Assembly (NCBI GenBank): GCA_954871525.1
Contig: OX940871.1
Location: forward strand, 26,696,586 to 26,760,585
Length of the DNA: 64,000 nt
Reading direction: 5' to 3'
Origin: Parietaria judaica
Taxonomy: Eukaryota > Streptophyta > Magnoliopsida > Rosales > Urticaceae
A program made the translations under genes and the position numbers. The notes below the pieces were generated by a model. The model was not told the DNA's origin, did not search any database, and worked only from the letters and a program-made list of their open reading frames with translations. Below are positions 25,097-37,939 of the stretch, one piece after another; position 1 is the first letter of the stretch; every line of letters begins with the position of its first letter.

Positions 25097-25894
25097 GAAG
25101 GTGTCAAGTGGGACGGGCTGCCCAAAATCCACCCGTCCCGAACCCGTAAAAACGGATTTTCCCCTTACTGCCCCACTATTTTTTTTTTGGGCCGGGCTAG
25201 GCCCACCCCTATCGATAAGGTCAGGTAGTATTACGTTTTCATAAGCCTGCCTTGGCTCACTCTGCCTCGCTCAAAAGTTTGTTCCGTCCTGAAGCCTACG
25301 CAAACCTGCCTCGTGGCTCATACAAACTCTCTCCATGCTATAAAATATATATTATTTATTATATTTATGGATAAAATATTATATATATATATATATATAT
25401 AAATTAATGTTATGGTTGGCGTTTTCTATTTTAGAATTTAAATATTATCTTTATATTATTGAAGAATTGTAACATTCACTTATCAATTTCTAAATTCGCT
25501 AATCAACTTTTAACAATGACAAGTTTAATTTAAATTTCATAAATCACTTGTCAATTACATTTCTTGATTATTAAAGTATTCGAAAATCGAACAAACTCAT
25601 ATTGTCATGTAAAACACCACATTGCCCCCTAAAATTCTATTGTACATTGCTTTTGTAGAAACCCATGACAACTCGACTCGATTTCCATAACAAAAGCTTA
25701 TTCAACTCAACCCGTAAAAGCATACTAATGTCAACTCGTAAGACCTCGCCCCGCCTCGCCCGTGACATTGTGGGTTAATGGTCATGGGCCAGGCAGGCCT
25801 TAATGGCTCTTCAAAATTTTGCCCCTCACATCAATGACGGGTTAAGCCTGCCCCATTCAATGTGTGGGCCGGCCCTGGCACTTGACACCTATAG
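25097..25894. mobile_element. hAT-like non-autonomous element, about 0.8 kb
   Basis: The left end GAAGGTGTCAAGTGGGACGG and the right end GGCACTTGACACCTATAG contain the shared terminal inverted repeat AGGTGTCAAGTG. They are flanked by GTAGATCT (25089-25096) and GTGGATCT (25895-25902), an 8-bp direct repeat with one mismatch as expected for hAT. The ends are rich in CCCGTCC/GGGCC motifs and the centre is AT-rich with a (TA)n tract. No transposase frame. Confidence 0.55.
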
Positions 25895-25902
25895 GTGGAT
25901 CT

Positions 25903-28575
25903 ACTTAGAACTGGTGATTGGTTTTACCCTACGTTCTCTCCGTTAAAGTTAAATAATTTACATGTGTATACCTCGAATTAAAGTTTTTAATATGAGATAT
26001 TTCAAAATATGAAATTAAGTGTTGAGTTGTATACGTGTAAAAATCTCAACATTAATGGAGATATGAGACAAAATCAATAATAATAATAAAAAACATCGCG
26101 CTCTATTTATATGAAGAAAGAGAGAAACAATATGATCCTTTTATACTATTCAATGAATATATCTACATTATTCATTGTCTTCTTGTCTTCTTTAAGATTA
26201 ATTCATACTCTCATAGAGGGTAATACAAACTCAGATGAGATAAGGGATTATGTTTAAATAATAAAAAATAAATATTCAAAGTCGTGTATTTATAAGAGCA
26301 TATGCATCAAGTAATAGTTTAGTTAAAAATGTCATTAACATGTGCTACTGTCCAAATAAAATTAATTACTTACGAGTGCAAAATAAATAGATCTCTAAAT
26401 ATGCTGACTACATAACTTTCGATTAGGAATTAAAGAATTAGATCAATATTATGTTTATTCATATTCAAGAGATAACTACGGTGACGGAACTATGACGAGA
26501 GCTCAACTCCGACCCTTTTAGATAGAAAAAAAAAAACAATTATAATTTTTTAGCATGAATTGTAAAATCTTACTTAATTTATTTTTAATTTTCACTGAAA
26601 TTTAGAATAACATTCGAGTGTAATTCCTTATTTCACTACGGGCCACGACCCACCGTTGATTCTTTTTTTTTTTTTTTTTTTTTTTTTTGATACAAGGCTT
26701 TAAACCCTAGATATATACTATATTGGACTCGTCATTTATGGCACAACTTAATTTTTACAAAAATTGTTTTTAGTTTTATTTTAAAAAACAAATTGCTTTA
26801 TAAAAAAACTGATATGTGTTTGGTAAATTATTAAAACAGTTGTTGTTGGTAATAAAAATTAATTTAGCGTTTGGTAAATTTTTTTTATCTAAAAAGACTA
26901 AAATAGACTAAAACCGTATTTTTTTTATAGAAAAAATCAAAAGCTACGAATTTTAGCTTTTACGATCCATGTACAAAAATTTAAAATCGATTTTGGGTTT
27001 TTCGGAAAAATAATTTTGCCAAACACGTGAAAGCGGTTAAGTTTATTTTAAAAACAAAAACAGACCTAAATAAGCTGTGCAATACGCACCAATTATCCCA
27101 CTTTTAATAGGATAGAATCGCTCTAATCAATGCTATTAATACCTTAACTTATAATCACACTAATCCATATGATAATTGATGGCCAAAAAATGTATATAAA
27201 CACCTACACAACACGCTTGCTCACTAAAATGAATAAATAAATAAATAATACCTGTTCACAATTTTATTTTTTTAAGAAACAAACCCATCCATGATCAAAC
27301 AGTACACTATATTACTTTTTTTTTTTAAATATATACAAAGTGGGATTAAAACGAAAACACAATATATATTACTATATATATAATGTGTGTTGATTCTTCT
27401 ACACATAGTCTCAACTCTCATACGTAATAATTTAGAATCGATCAAACAAAGCCAAGCAAAATAAAATAATGATTCCTTATTCCACATAAAGATAAAAATA
27501 ACTCAAACACTAAGCAATAATAGACCAACTCTTACATAAATAAAATAAAAGCCAAAACTGCAGGCTGTCTATATTTAAATACCATTACAGCTGTATATTG
27601 AATAGAAAATAAAAGAATTGAATGCCATTTTTAAGCAATTTACTATGGTTTATCTAAAGCCATAAAAAGATTTGTACTATGTTTTAAATGAACAATCAAC
27701 ATCTCAGAATAATTTGATAATAGGTTTCAGTAGTTGCATGCGTGATGCGTTCATTATCATAAAACAAGCATTCAAGTATCAAAAGCAATCAATTATTTTG
27801 TCAAACTTTATAATATCTCAAAATCCATAAATTAAATAAATATGCTGTTTATTAAAAAATCAGCAATCAATGTTAGATTGCACCATTTGATTTAGATGCT
27901 CAGATATATTTATTCTGAAGAAAAAAAATCAATATATATATCATAATAAGAAGCTATAACAAGAAAACAACCCATTGTTAATGATATCATGCAAAATACT
28001 TTATTATATTTATAGATTCGTTAAAAGAAAAAGTGTGCATGTAACTTTTTTTAGTAGAAACAACTCAACAAAAATGATTCGAGATTTTTTCTTAAAGTCT
28101 CGTGATTTTTGCCAAATTTTATCGCTTTGGGTATCAAATTTGAACTTTTTTTGTCTACTCTTTGTTTTCAAGTCTTTTTTTTTTCTTCTTTTTTTTTGTT
28201 TTTATTGCTTTTCGGTTTCACCTTTACTATTTCCGGTATTCGGGGTTTCGTATACCTTATAATGCTCTTTTTTCTAGTTTAATCGACTATTAAATAGATA
28301 TTTCGAAACAGTAATGGCTTAAAGTGCAATTTTCTCTTCTTTCCCATACCTAGTCTTCTATCATATAGTTTATTTATCATAAAATAATTGTATTCATTTA
28401 TCAATTAATTTAACTCAATTATTTTGTCAAACTTTATAATATAAATAATTCCATAAAATCTAAGAAAATAAGTTGTGTTCCGCAGTTAAATAAAACTATT
28501 AGCAACCCATCACTCGATATATAAGTTATTTTTTTTATGATCAGCTAATGACATATTTTTTATCAAGTATTTACA

Positions 28576-28576
<1 letters not shown>
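25903..28576. other. AT-rich region upstream of the remorin gene
   Basis: No gene signal. A 27-base T run lies at about 26662-26688. Repeated fragments such as TTATTTTGTCAAACTTTATAATAT occur at 27793 and 28420. Confidence 0.5.

Positions 28577-28578
<2 letters not shown>

Positions 28579-28620
<42 letters not shown>
28579..28620. repeat. (AT)16(GT)5 microsatellite in remorin promoter
   Basis: An alternating AT tract (about 28579-28610) passes directly into GTGTGTGTGT. It ends at the first base of the likely TATA box, about 100 bp before the remorin start codon. Confidence 0.9.
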
Positions 28621-28627
28621 ATAAATA
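28620..28627 (+). promoter_or_regulatory. TATA box of the remorin gene
   Basis: TATAAATA lies 94-101 bp upstream of the ATG and directly abuts the (AT)n(GT)n microsatellite, so repeat length would set the spacing of upstream elements. Confidence 0.5.
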
Positions 28628-28720
28628 TGTATGAATAAATATTGTTGTTGTATGGGAAAATATTCAGACTTTTGACATAGCAAAGTAGACGAAGAAACTA
28701 AGAGAGAAGCCAAAGAAAGC

Positions 28721-31329
28721 ATGAAGAAGCGATCAGCTTCTGATGATTTCACCGCATTCCCGAGCCCCGGGGTGCCACGATACCGCGGCAAAGCCTCACC
28801 GGCGATCCATAAGGGCTCGGCATCAGAACGGATTCCGTCTTCTGGCGCCGCAGCCACGGCGATGACGTCTTTCTACAGCGGCGCGCGGCCGTCGAAGTGG
28901 GAGAACGCCGAGAGGTGGATTTGCAGCCCCCTGAGCAGCAACAAGAGCCTCAATCCGCAGTCGCCTCCGATGAGGCCAAAAGCAAAGAGCGGTCCAGCCA
29001 GGGATCGGAGCTTCTTTCCGGCACCGGCAGAGGGCAGGAGCAATGGGGGCGAATTCCCGGCGGGGGGATCACCATTCTCGACCGGGGTTTTGGCACCGGA
29101 GGGTGTGTATGGCGGTGTTCTCGGTTGGCCAGAGGTCGACGAGACGCCTTTTTACCCTTCTCCTAAGGTAACTCTTCTATTAGCCGCGATTAAGTTAGTT
29201 TAGTTGGTTGTGCATTTAATATAAATTAAAAGAATTCGGAAATATTCATATTTTTTAAAAATATTACTTTTCTTAAAAGACATTTTTATTAGTTTGATTG
29301 AGCTCAATAATTAAGGTCGTATTAATTTTCTACTTTCTTGGCATAGCTTATTATGAAATGATTTCTATAATTGTTTCATTTTCTAGTGATGAATAATTAG
29401 TTAGATCATGAATAATAGTGATCGCTATTATAGAATATTCTTTGTAATTTATGAGGGCTTAGCTATATACACGAATTATAAAGGTGAAACCGGAACAAGA
29501 TATTAGGCTCTTGGCCGATTTTTGGCTCGGTCCCTGATTTTTTAGACTTCCAATAAAAAATAAAAAAATAATCGCATTCAAGTTAAATAATAAACAATCT
29601 AATTATACTAAAATAGTAATCGGACCGGCTTCATTTTTTAAAACGTCAATTTGTGCTTGGTCTCGATTTTTTTTGGCAAAAAGCTCGATTTGTGGAAAAA
29701 AAACGGACTAGGACTGATTTTGAAAACCCAAAACCGGGAAAGCTCGGGCTCAGTTCCTAGTTTTGGGGCAAAAAGGCTCGGTTTTTGGACAAACGTGAAT
29801 TATATTAAGCTCTAGAACAAATTTTTAGAATCAATTTCTACAAAAACTGACCTTTCGAAATCATTTTCCTGTCGCTCTTCCATTGCACAGATCCTTTTGT
29901 CAAGTCAATCGAATGAACCGCAGTCAGATTCTCGCGCGGCTTCGCAACGACACGTGATGACTCAGATGAGTACAGGGGGCAGCCTCTCGTCCGCCCCCTC
30001 GCCCGGGTCGTCTCCGGTGGCGCTGCTCTCCGGCACCGAGCAGCGGAGCGGCCGGACTGCAAATTCGGAAGTGAGAGACGTGGAGGTTGACAAGAGAGCC
30101 ACCGTAATCAAGTGGTCCAAGAAAGGTGGGATAAAGAGCAGCAAGAAAAGTCAACACTCAGCCGTTGACTTTGGTCAACGGTCTTATGAGATTTCAGAGG
30201 CGGCAATGGACAGCTCAAAGTAAGTACAGTAGTTTTTTTTGTTTTTGTTTTTTTTTTATACTCTAAACTTTAATTTTTGACAAAAATGTATCCTCATATT
30301 CTAAGTGTATGTTTGATAAATTTTTTTAATTAATTATTTAAACAATTTAAAAAATAAATCTCTAGACAGAAGGTGTATTTTGGTGAAAAATGAAACAAGT
30401 TGAAATATAATTTTTTTAGAAATTGTTAATAATTGGTAATTTTGAGTTTTCAAAAATTATATTTATTAGAAGATATATTAAAACAAATAATATTAACTTT
30501 CAGAGTGTACATTAGTTGTTTTTGAAACATAAGGGTATAATTTTTGTCAAAAATATAAGTTATGTTCTACGTGCCGGTGATCAACTTTCTTGATGAAAAC
30601 AGTCTTTTGAAAAGCCAAATGTACGACATGCCTACGGTAAGTGAAAAGCCAAATGTACGACATGCCTATGTGCCGATTTTTTTTAATCAAAATTTTTACT
30701 CCTTTAATCCAAAAAAAAAAATGTTTTAAGCTTTTAATAAAGTTTATAAATATTATTATTTGGAGAATACTTGGCGACATACCCGTCCATTATCGGTAGT
30801 TTGGTACAACTCTTTATCGACATTTAAAACCTACAATTTTCCATTCGACATACCCGTTGAAATGGACCATCTGCATCCACATTTCAAACGCTAGATCATT
30901 ATAAATACAAAATAGAAGAAAAAAATTATAAGAAAATAGAAACTGATAGAGAGATTGGATATATTTTTTTTCTTTTGAAATAGATGGCGGAGAGAGGAAG
31001 CTAAGATTGCTGCGTGGGAAAATCTACAGAAGGCTAAGGCTGAAGCTGCGATCCGAAAACTCGAGGTGGATCTTCATTTCCGTAATATTCGAGAAAAATT
31101 ACTGAACTAAAAAACTTAACGTGGAAAATTAATAATAATTCAGATGAAACTGGAGAAGAAGAGGTCGGCTACGATGGACAAGATTGTGGACAAACTGAGG
31201 AACGCCGAGTTCAAAGCCCACGAGATGAGAAGCAAATTGCCAGACGATCGGTGCCGGATTCCAAGGAGTCCCCACAAACGCGTCGTAATCCGGTCCCTGA
31301 GCCGCCTCTTCAGATGGCGTGCATCCTAA
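28721..31329 (+). CDS. Remorin family protein, four exons
   Basis: Exons 28721-29167, 29891-30219, 30984-31065 and 31144-31329 give a 347-aa protein with GT..AG borders. Remorins are plant-specific scaffold proteins of the cytosolic face of the plasma membrane, attached by their C terminus. Seen: a long Ser/Pro/Gly-rich disordered N-terminal part (about 1-240), including SKWENAERWICSP, a tryptophan motif typical of the long-N-terminus remorins, and then VIKWSKK. The C-terminal coiled coil WRREEAKIAAWENLQKAKAE through ATMDKIVDKLRNAEFKAHEM is the remorin C domain (about 260-325). The tail is basic (PHKRVVIRSLSRLFRWRAS) and lacks the terminal cysteines often used for palmitoylation. I take it as a group 6-type member; the exact subgroup needs a tree. 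Confidence 0.9.
29490..29800. repeat. CCGG/CGGTT-rich dispersed repeat in remorin intron 1
   Basis: Motifs such as GAAACCGGAAC, GGCTCGGTCC, AATCGGACCGGC and AAAACCGGGAAAGCTCGG mark a patch unlike the surrounding AT-rich intron. Similar vocabulary is seen at 17.0-17.3, 35.4-35.8, 44.6-45.1 and 50.8-51.8 kb, so it is a dispersed, decayed element family. Confidence 0.5.
30607..30668. repeat. Short tandem duplication in remorin intron 2
   Basis: GAAAAGCCAAATGTACGACA plus TGCCTA occurs twice (near 30608 and 30641), separated by CGGTAAGT. Confidence 0.85.
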
Positions 31330-32022
31330 GTCTATTACAATACAGAATCACTAGAATTTGATTTTCAATTATGCATGTTGTATGATTTGTAAAATTTTGA
31401 TGATCAATCTGTACAATATAGTTCTATTTTCAGATTTGAACTGTAATATGTTCATTGATATTTTTTTTTTTAAACAAATTCTTCGATTTCGATCAAAATA
31501 AGAAGCATAGTAGTAAATGGCAATAATGTCCCATGTAAAAAAAAAATACCATTAATAGTTGGTTTATTGGCTTGTTTGACCAAAATGAAAGATAAAGTGG
31601 AAAAATTGTTGAAAAAACAATGATTCCTTAATGAATTTTATATGTTCAAGGTTTGTATATATAATATATATATGTTACTATGAAATTGAACTTAAAACTT
31701 CAAGATACTAATTGAATTTGGTAAACCTCACTAATCTTGATTAAGATCGTCATAATTAAGCAGCCAATTATCTTAAAGATTAACCATTAATTAACCGAGT
31801 TCATCTAAATAAGTTAGTATTGTGATGTTCTAGGGTTTGCAAGAAGCATACTCAGTCATTTTATTATTGTACTGAAACTGCTTTAGTTCTATATCTAATA
31901 ATAATAATATGTCAATACATAATTAATCAGACAGACACATCTTACACAAGTCCGAAACAAAAACAAGTATAACCGAGCGCAAGTCATACCAAGGTCATCT
32001 ATTTCCGGCGAAAAAACAACCC
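31330..32022. other. Convergent 3' spacer between remorin and RRM genes
   Basis: The remorin gene (plus) and the RNA-binding protein gene (minus) end toward each other across about 690 bp of AT-rich sequence. Poly-T and (TA)n tracts are present but no further gene. Confidence 0.7.
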
Positions 32023-35000
32023 TCAGTATGGCCGGTACCGCCACTCGGTTCTGGATGGTCTCCCGCCGCCGATTCCATACCCCCACTGCAAAACAAAATT
32101 TAAGGTCTATCAGGCCCCTTACTAGGAGTGTTGAAAATATTGGTCTTAATTATATGACAACATTTACTTACATCGTCGAAGTCGAGACTGCCGTACATCC
32201 GACCATAAGTGGTGCGCATCGGGCCACCGAAGCCTGCAAAGGGCAGCTCCATGTTACCCACTGCAGGACCCACGTTGGTGCCCGAATCATCAAGAGGAGT
32301 GGCCGTATCAATCGCAACCTGAAATTCAATTTAGCATTTATAAAAATTAAGGGCAAGGAAAAAAGTGAACAAAAAATATTTTGGAACTTCAAATTAAATG
32401 GAAAAAAACAAAATTAAATTCACTATACTAACTAAAAAAAAGAGGAATATATTTTTCATTCCCTGTGGCTTTAAAAATTTCAAGAGAATATCTGAATTAA
32501 ATAACAGGTTGATCGCAGCATTGACTCAGTGCGTGCATAGTATTTATTGACGACCTCGTAAATAATCTTGAATGGATTTTTAAAGAAATTTATGTAACAA
32601 TCTCGAAAATAATCATTTTACTTCTCTTTTTCCAACTTTATACCTGTTGCCCAAGTATCTCATGTGATCTTCGAGCTACACGATCCGCCACACCCTCTTC
32701 GGCAAAAGTTACAAAACCGAAACCTCTGTGGCCCGATCTTTTAGGGTCCTACAATTACACATCCGAAAATACATTAATCCTGTGAACATTGTTAAGATTT
32801 GGACATTTAATGTAATTGGCAATAATGTAACCTGAACTTTTCATGAAGGTGCACTTTGCCCTGAACATTAATATTTGGCAACAATACCCCCAAACTCTCA
32901 AAAATTAGCACATAATCCCCTACGCTTTTCAGATGACGGAAAATATAACTTGGCCTGTACAACGCACATGTTAATATTTTCCGTCATTTTGCTTAATTAG
33001 GCTAGGTGCTACTTTAGGAAATTTAGGGGCATTCTGTCAAAAATTGAAATTCAAGGGACAACACCAATGACAACGAGCACATTTCAGGGGGCATTAAGGT
33101 CATTTATTCTATTGTTGAAAGATTAAATGCCACCTCACCCTAGGAACATAAACGTCTATTATACGGCCAAACCGACCAAAGTATTGGCGAAGATCATCGA
33201 TCGTTGCTTCTTGTGGAAGTCTGCCAACAAAGATTTTCTTTCCCGCTCCTCGGCTCGATTCTCCTCCTGATCCTACAAGATATCGGAAGCAATCCAATTG
33301 TTTTATTCGATATACATTATATTATGTCATTTATGTAAGGAAATTTATTTTTAGTTATTTAAAAAAATTATGACTTACTTCCAAACATTGCTGGTGGATG
33401 ATCGTACATAGTAGGAGCACCGAGCGCAGCATAACGCGTCGCTGCAGAAATATAAGCATTATATGCACCATATCCGCCCTGTTGCGGTCTTGGGGCTGGC
33501 TTAAATTCTTCTTCCTGTTTAGCAAAATAAAATTAATCTAATTTTAGCTTTTAATTACTCTTTTATTTCTTTTTTTTATCTTTTCTGTTTCACTAGTTAA
33601 TATTAATTCTGCTGATTCATTCCTGTGTCGATTCATAGATACTAATTCCGTTTTTAAATAAGCGATAAGAGAATATTTCTTGCACGTCGAATTCTTCAGT
33701 TCTTAATAATATAATTCAAATTCCACAACTGAAACTGAACAGCCATTTGCTTCATGAAAGTTGGCTACGTTGTAAGCTTACCTTCGGCGTTGCACGGTCA
33801 ACGACTATAGTCGTCCCTCCCAGCTCGTGGGTTTCAGCCATTAAATTATCCACAGACTCTGCAATGTGAATTATCATCAATTACATTTTTAAAACGTAAA
33901 AAATTTGGCACCTAAAAAACTCAGAATAACTCCTGGTTTTTACAAACAAAATCGCACCATAATGCGATGAAATCGACTCGGTCTAACCTGATTTAGCAAA
34001 AGTTATAAATCCAATGCCACGATGTGCAGTAGAGCCTTGATCCTGACCAAATGTACCATATTAATAACATAGAAAAACTTATGTTTCAGTAATGATAAAC
34101 CGTGTATCTACAGATATATACTTGATTAAACTTTGTAAATATAACATATAGAGCACCTTTGGCATGTATAGATCCGTTATCTCGCCATATTTCTCAAAAT
34201 GACTGCAAAAACGAAGATACACGAGTCAACGAGTGCACAGTGTAACATGAATAACGAAGATACACGAGTCAACGAGTGCATAGTGTAACATGAACATGAA
34301 CTAAATATAATGACGGTGAAACTCCAACAACCTTTGGAACGTGTTTTTCGTAACCGATTGCGGAATCCTTGCCACGAAAATTCGTGTAACTTTCTTCGAA
34401 GACGTTCTCATCTCCTCCTGCAAAACCACACAAATATATTATGGCAAAAATATTCTACTTTTTTCCTTTTCTCGTCACTTTCGCTGGATCCGTTTACTCA
34501 AATCCTTTTCCTCCGAAACGTAGCCTAACCTTTGGGGTCGCCACTTTGACCTCCAACATTCGGTTTCCGAGGAAATGCTCGCCCGATAATGCAGACTGTA
34601 GCAAGCCAGAAACCAATTAACGCAACTAACTCGAAAACATCGAAAACCGAGCATCCCAAAAACGCAACATTGCGAACTTTCTCACCTTTGCATCTTCATC
34701 GGACTCGAACGTCACATACCCGAACCCGCGAGACCGACCACTGGACCTCTCCTGCAAATTCCCCAAACAAAATCTCAATCGAAACAATCGTAAACAACAA
34801 AAGACGGCACGAGCGAAAACGGGAACGCAACGGAAGCAAACCCGCATAACGATGCAGTCCTCCAAATCCCCAAACTTGCTCATATACTCCCTCAAGCCAT
34901 CCGTATCGACGTCCCAAGGAATACCCAGAACCTGCATCGACCCAAAAATTCAATCAAAATAAAAATAACAAAATCGAATAAAGCAATGAAAATCGAAGAC

Positions 35001-35036
35001 TGAAGAACAAGATCGAACCACGAGCTTGCGTTCCAT
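32023..35036 (-). CDS. Three-RRM RNA-binding protein (At4g36960-like), 13 exons
   Basis: Exons (descending): 35036-35019, 34931-34842, 34751-34686, 34595-34530, 34417-34332, 34202-34157, 34042-33988, 33858-33782, 33514-33379, 33272-33139, 32748-32644, 32318-32172, 32085-32023. Together they encode 362 aa with no internal stop. RRM1 (about 5-78) begins VVLGIPWDVDTDGLREYMSK and has RNP1 RGFGYVTF. RRM2 (about 90-165) has RIFVARIPQSV and RGIGFITF. RRM3 (about 225-305) has KKIFVGRLPQEATIDDLR and RGFGFVTF. The tail is Gly/Tyr-rich and ends in WRYRPY. The order resembles the hnRNP-like Arabidopsis protein At4g36960, whose role I do not know well; nuclear RNA binding is inferred from the fold. The first coding exon has only 18 nt (MERKLV). 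Confidence 0.93.
32770..33120. mobile_element. Possible MITE in RRM-gene intron 10
   Basis: The left end GGACATTTAATGTAATTGGC and the right end, read on the minus strand as GGCATTTAATCTTTCAACAA, are similar. The interior carries GACGGAAAATAT...ATATTTTCCGTC as an inverted pair. This suggests an old inverted-repeat element, but the arms are diverged. Confidence 0.4.
34208..34297. repeat. 46-bp tandem duplication in RRM-gene intron 5
   Basis: ACGAAGATACACGAGTCAAC plus GAGTGCA(C/T)AGTGTAACATGAA occurs twice in direct succession, with one mismatch, inside the intron between exons 5 and 6. Confidence 0.9.
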
Positions 35037-35982
35037 GAGGGCTGAGAAAAGCGAAACCCTAGAAACTGAAAAACACCCCTCGAAATCGAAAGCTCTCTGT
35101 CTCTCTCCTCTCTCTCTCTCGCTCTCTCACAGATCTAAAGGAACACTCGTCGCTCCCTGCAAATGGCAACAGCTCTTTCTCACACACAATCGTCAAATTC
35201 CAAATCAAACTCACCATTTTCGTATCTTTTTTCTTTCCTACGCCCGAAATTGAAATCAAAAATCGAAAATTCGCAGTCTTTTTATGGCGAATTCAAGAGT
35301 TCTGGAAATCCATGGAGGAACTCACGCGCTCGAACCCGAACTGACCTTACTGGAAATGCAATCTCACCATCTTTCAGAAAAGCCGAGTCTTTTAGAAAAA
35401 TCCAGGAGATATAGCTTTAAACCGCAAACCAGTACTTAGTTCTCCATTTTCAGAACCGGTAACTAAAAATATTTCTCGGTTTTTGTTACCGGTTTCAGTT
35501 TTGAACTACACATGTCATTTTTAAGCTTTTAGAATGTCGTTTTTAGTGTAATCTATACTTTATTATTGTCGTTTTTATACTATGTATGGTTTTTAATTAC
35601 TGATTTTTTTAAAAACTACATGTCATTTTTAAGTCAAACACTTTTAGAAGCAGTAAATTTAGAATCAGAACCGGAAATTTAGAACTCAAACCAGAATCGA
35701 AGCTATTTAGAATCAAAACTGTTATCAGAACCGGAACCAAGAAGCGTTACCAAAACCGGAACAGGTACTGAAAAAAATCTCGATGTTTCGAAACAAGGAC
35801 GAAAAAAGATTATTTCCCGGTTCCCGTTTCCGATTTCACCTAGTTCTACTTCGTTCCGTTATCATAGGGCATAGCACGCCCGTTTTCATCTATATGGTAT
35901 GGCCGAGTTATTTCTTTAAGGCATTTTTAATCACGACATTGGATTTGATGTTGAAATTACATTATTTTATGAGAAATAGTAG
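35037..35982. other. Upstream region of the RRM gene
   Basis: A (CT)n tract at 35097-35129 reads as a GA-rich leader on the coding strand; no clear TATA box was found. 35430-35770 is rich in AACCGG/CCGGTT motifs and belongs to the dispersed family also seen in the introns at 17.0 and 29.5 kb. Confidence 0.5.
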
Positions 35983-37545
35983 TAGATAACCATCTTTTAA
36001 CGTTTAAATTTACATTTATCAAACGTGTGGTTTTAATTATTAAAATAGCCAATCAAGATGATGTGGCATTGAAAACTAATTTCTCCGTACCAAAATTGCC
36101 CCTACCTATAAAAATTCGTTTTTTATTTTTAAAATAATTATTTTTTTATTTTTTTATTAATTATGCATGATTTTAGGAATAATTTTGTACCAAATTTGAA
36201 AAGGTATACCCAAAATATTATCTCCTCTCTCGTATATCAATCAAATCATCTTTCTCTCTCCTCCATTTTCGCAACTCTCTCTCTCTCCCGTTTTGTCTCT
36301 CATCAAGAACTTCAAACACTCATAACTCCCTCTCTGAAACTCCGATTTACTCAAATTTGGTACCGTTGGAAAGGTCTTGACGTGACGAAGCTATTGATAG
36401 GTGAATTGTGACCATAAGTTGCAGGTTTTGATCAGGATAATCACGGTAAGTTCCGGTTGCACGATTTAATATTTATCCCGAAAGAGTTCGATTTTGGAAA
36501 AACTAACACCGGATTCGTGTTCGGGAGGCCTTCTAGTGTTCGGTGGAGGTGTTCCCCGCCATCACCGCCGTCGTCCACCGCCTCCGGTCGCCGGAGTTCG
36601 TCTCCGGTCATGAAATTGGATTGGGAGTTTTGAAGCCCTTGCCAAAGAGATTAAAACCCCTCAATTAATTTCATGATCCAATTTCCGGTAAGCTTCAATT
36701 TCACGGGATTTCCTCATTTGGTCCCGCCAAACTCGACGCTCGTTTTCGATATCAAGTTTATTTCTTGGAGTGTGATTAAGGACGTCACCGACTATAGCGG
36801 CGGGTCGAAGAAGATCGTACATGACGGGGACGGTTGGGCTACTCCAAGGGACGAAGTTTTTTTTGTTTTTTTTTGTTTATTCGTGTTAATTTTGTGTCAT
36901 TGTTAATTTTGTGTTAATATGTATGTTAAGTCGTGTATATGTGTGTTAATTCGACTTGTAAATATATGTAATTCGAATGATAAATGTAGGTTTATTGGTT
37001 TATTCTTGAAAATGTATGTTAATTCGAATTGTAAATGTATGCTTATTAGTTTATTCGTGTAAATATATATTAATTTGAATTGTAAATGTATGTTTTTTTG
37101 GTTTATTCGTATTTATTCGTGTAAATGTATGCTAATTTGAATTGTTAATTTGGTTATTGTTTTTTAATAATTGTTTGAAATTATTAATACAATTAATTCA
37201 AATTAATGTTTATTACGAAAATTGAATTTTTATTTTGAAAAAAGTGAAAAATGTTTTTTATATCTAAATTTGAAATTTGATTTTTTTTTTAAAATTTTGA
37301 ATCAAATATTAATTTCCTAATTTATTATTTTATCAATTTTTTAAAAATTATAATAAATTCGTATTAATTATTAATTATTAAAATAAATTTTAAATAAAAT
37401 TATTAATTTGAATTTAATATTAATTATTATTAATAATAAGGGCAGATAAGTCATTTTATACCAGTTAATGTGGTTTATTGGCTATGTCACAAAATTAACC
37501 AAACAATGGCTATTTCACCAATTTTAAAACGTTGATATGGCTAGT
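35983..37545. mobile_element. MULE-like element with degenerate terminal repeats
   Basis: The left end GATAACCATCTTTTAACGTT and the right end, read on the minus strand as GATAACTAGCCATATCAACG, are similar. Both flanks continue with AAATAGCCA motifs. Inside lie a GC-rich stretch (36300-36860) with short open frames and no recognised domain, then a tandem array. It may be a Mutator-like element carrying a host fragment. Termini and target duplication are weak. Confidence 0.4.
36890..37150. repeat. Minisatellite of 50-60 bp units
   Basis: About four degenerate copies of TTATTCGTGTAAATGTATGT followed by TAATTCGAATTGTAAATGTA stand in a row. Confidence 0.75.
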
Positions 37546-37887
37546 TATCTTCAGCTCCCTTATTTTATTCATCCTCAACCACGACATAAAATTTTTCATT
37601 AAAGAGAATGTTATTTATTATTATATTATTAAATCAAAGATTCTATTTGTTATTTATTAATTTTGATAAATTTTTATTATTCTTGTAATTAACTAAATAG
37701 TTAGAGTAATTAGTCAATAATTGAGTTTTGTTGTGTATTTTCTAAATCAACATGTGTTTTAATTTTGATGTTTTGTACAAATTTATATTTTAGATTAAAT
37801 ATAATTAAACATATATATATATAAATAGTTATGTAAATTTATTTTACAGCTGAAATTTTTTAATCACATAATTAAATAACAATACAA

Positions 37888-37939
37888 GTTATATATAATA
37901 TAATATAATATAATATAATATAATATAATATAATATAAT
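37888..37939. repeat. (TATAA)n pentanucleotide microsatellite
   Basis: About ten uninterrupted copies of TATAA/ATAAT are seen. Confidence 0.9.
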
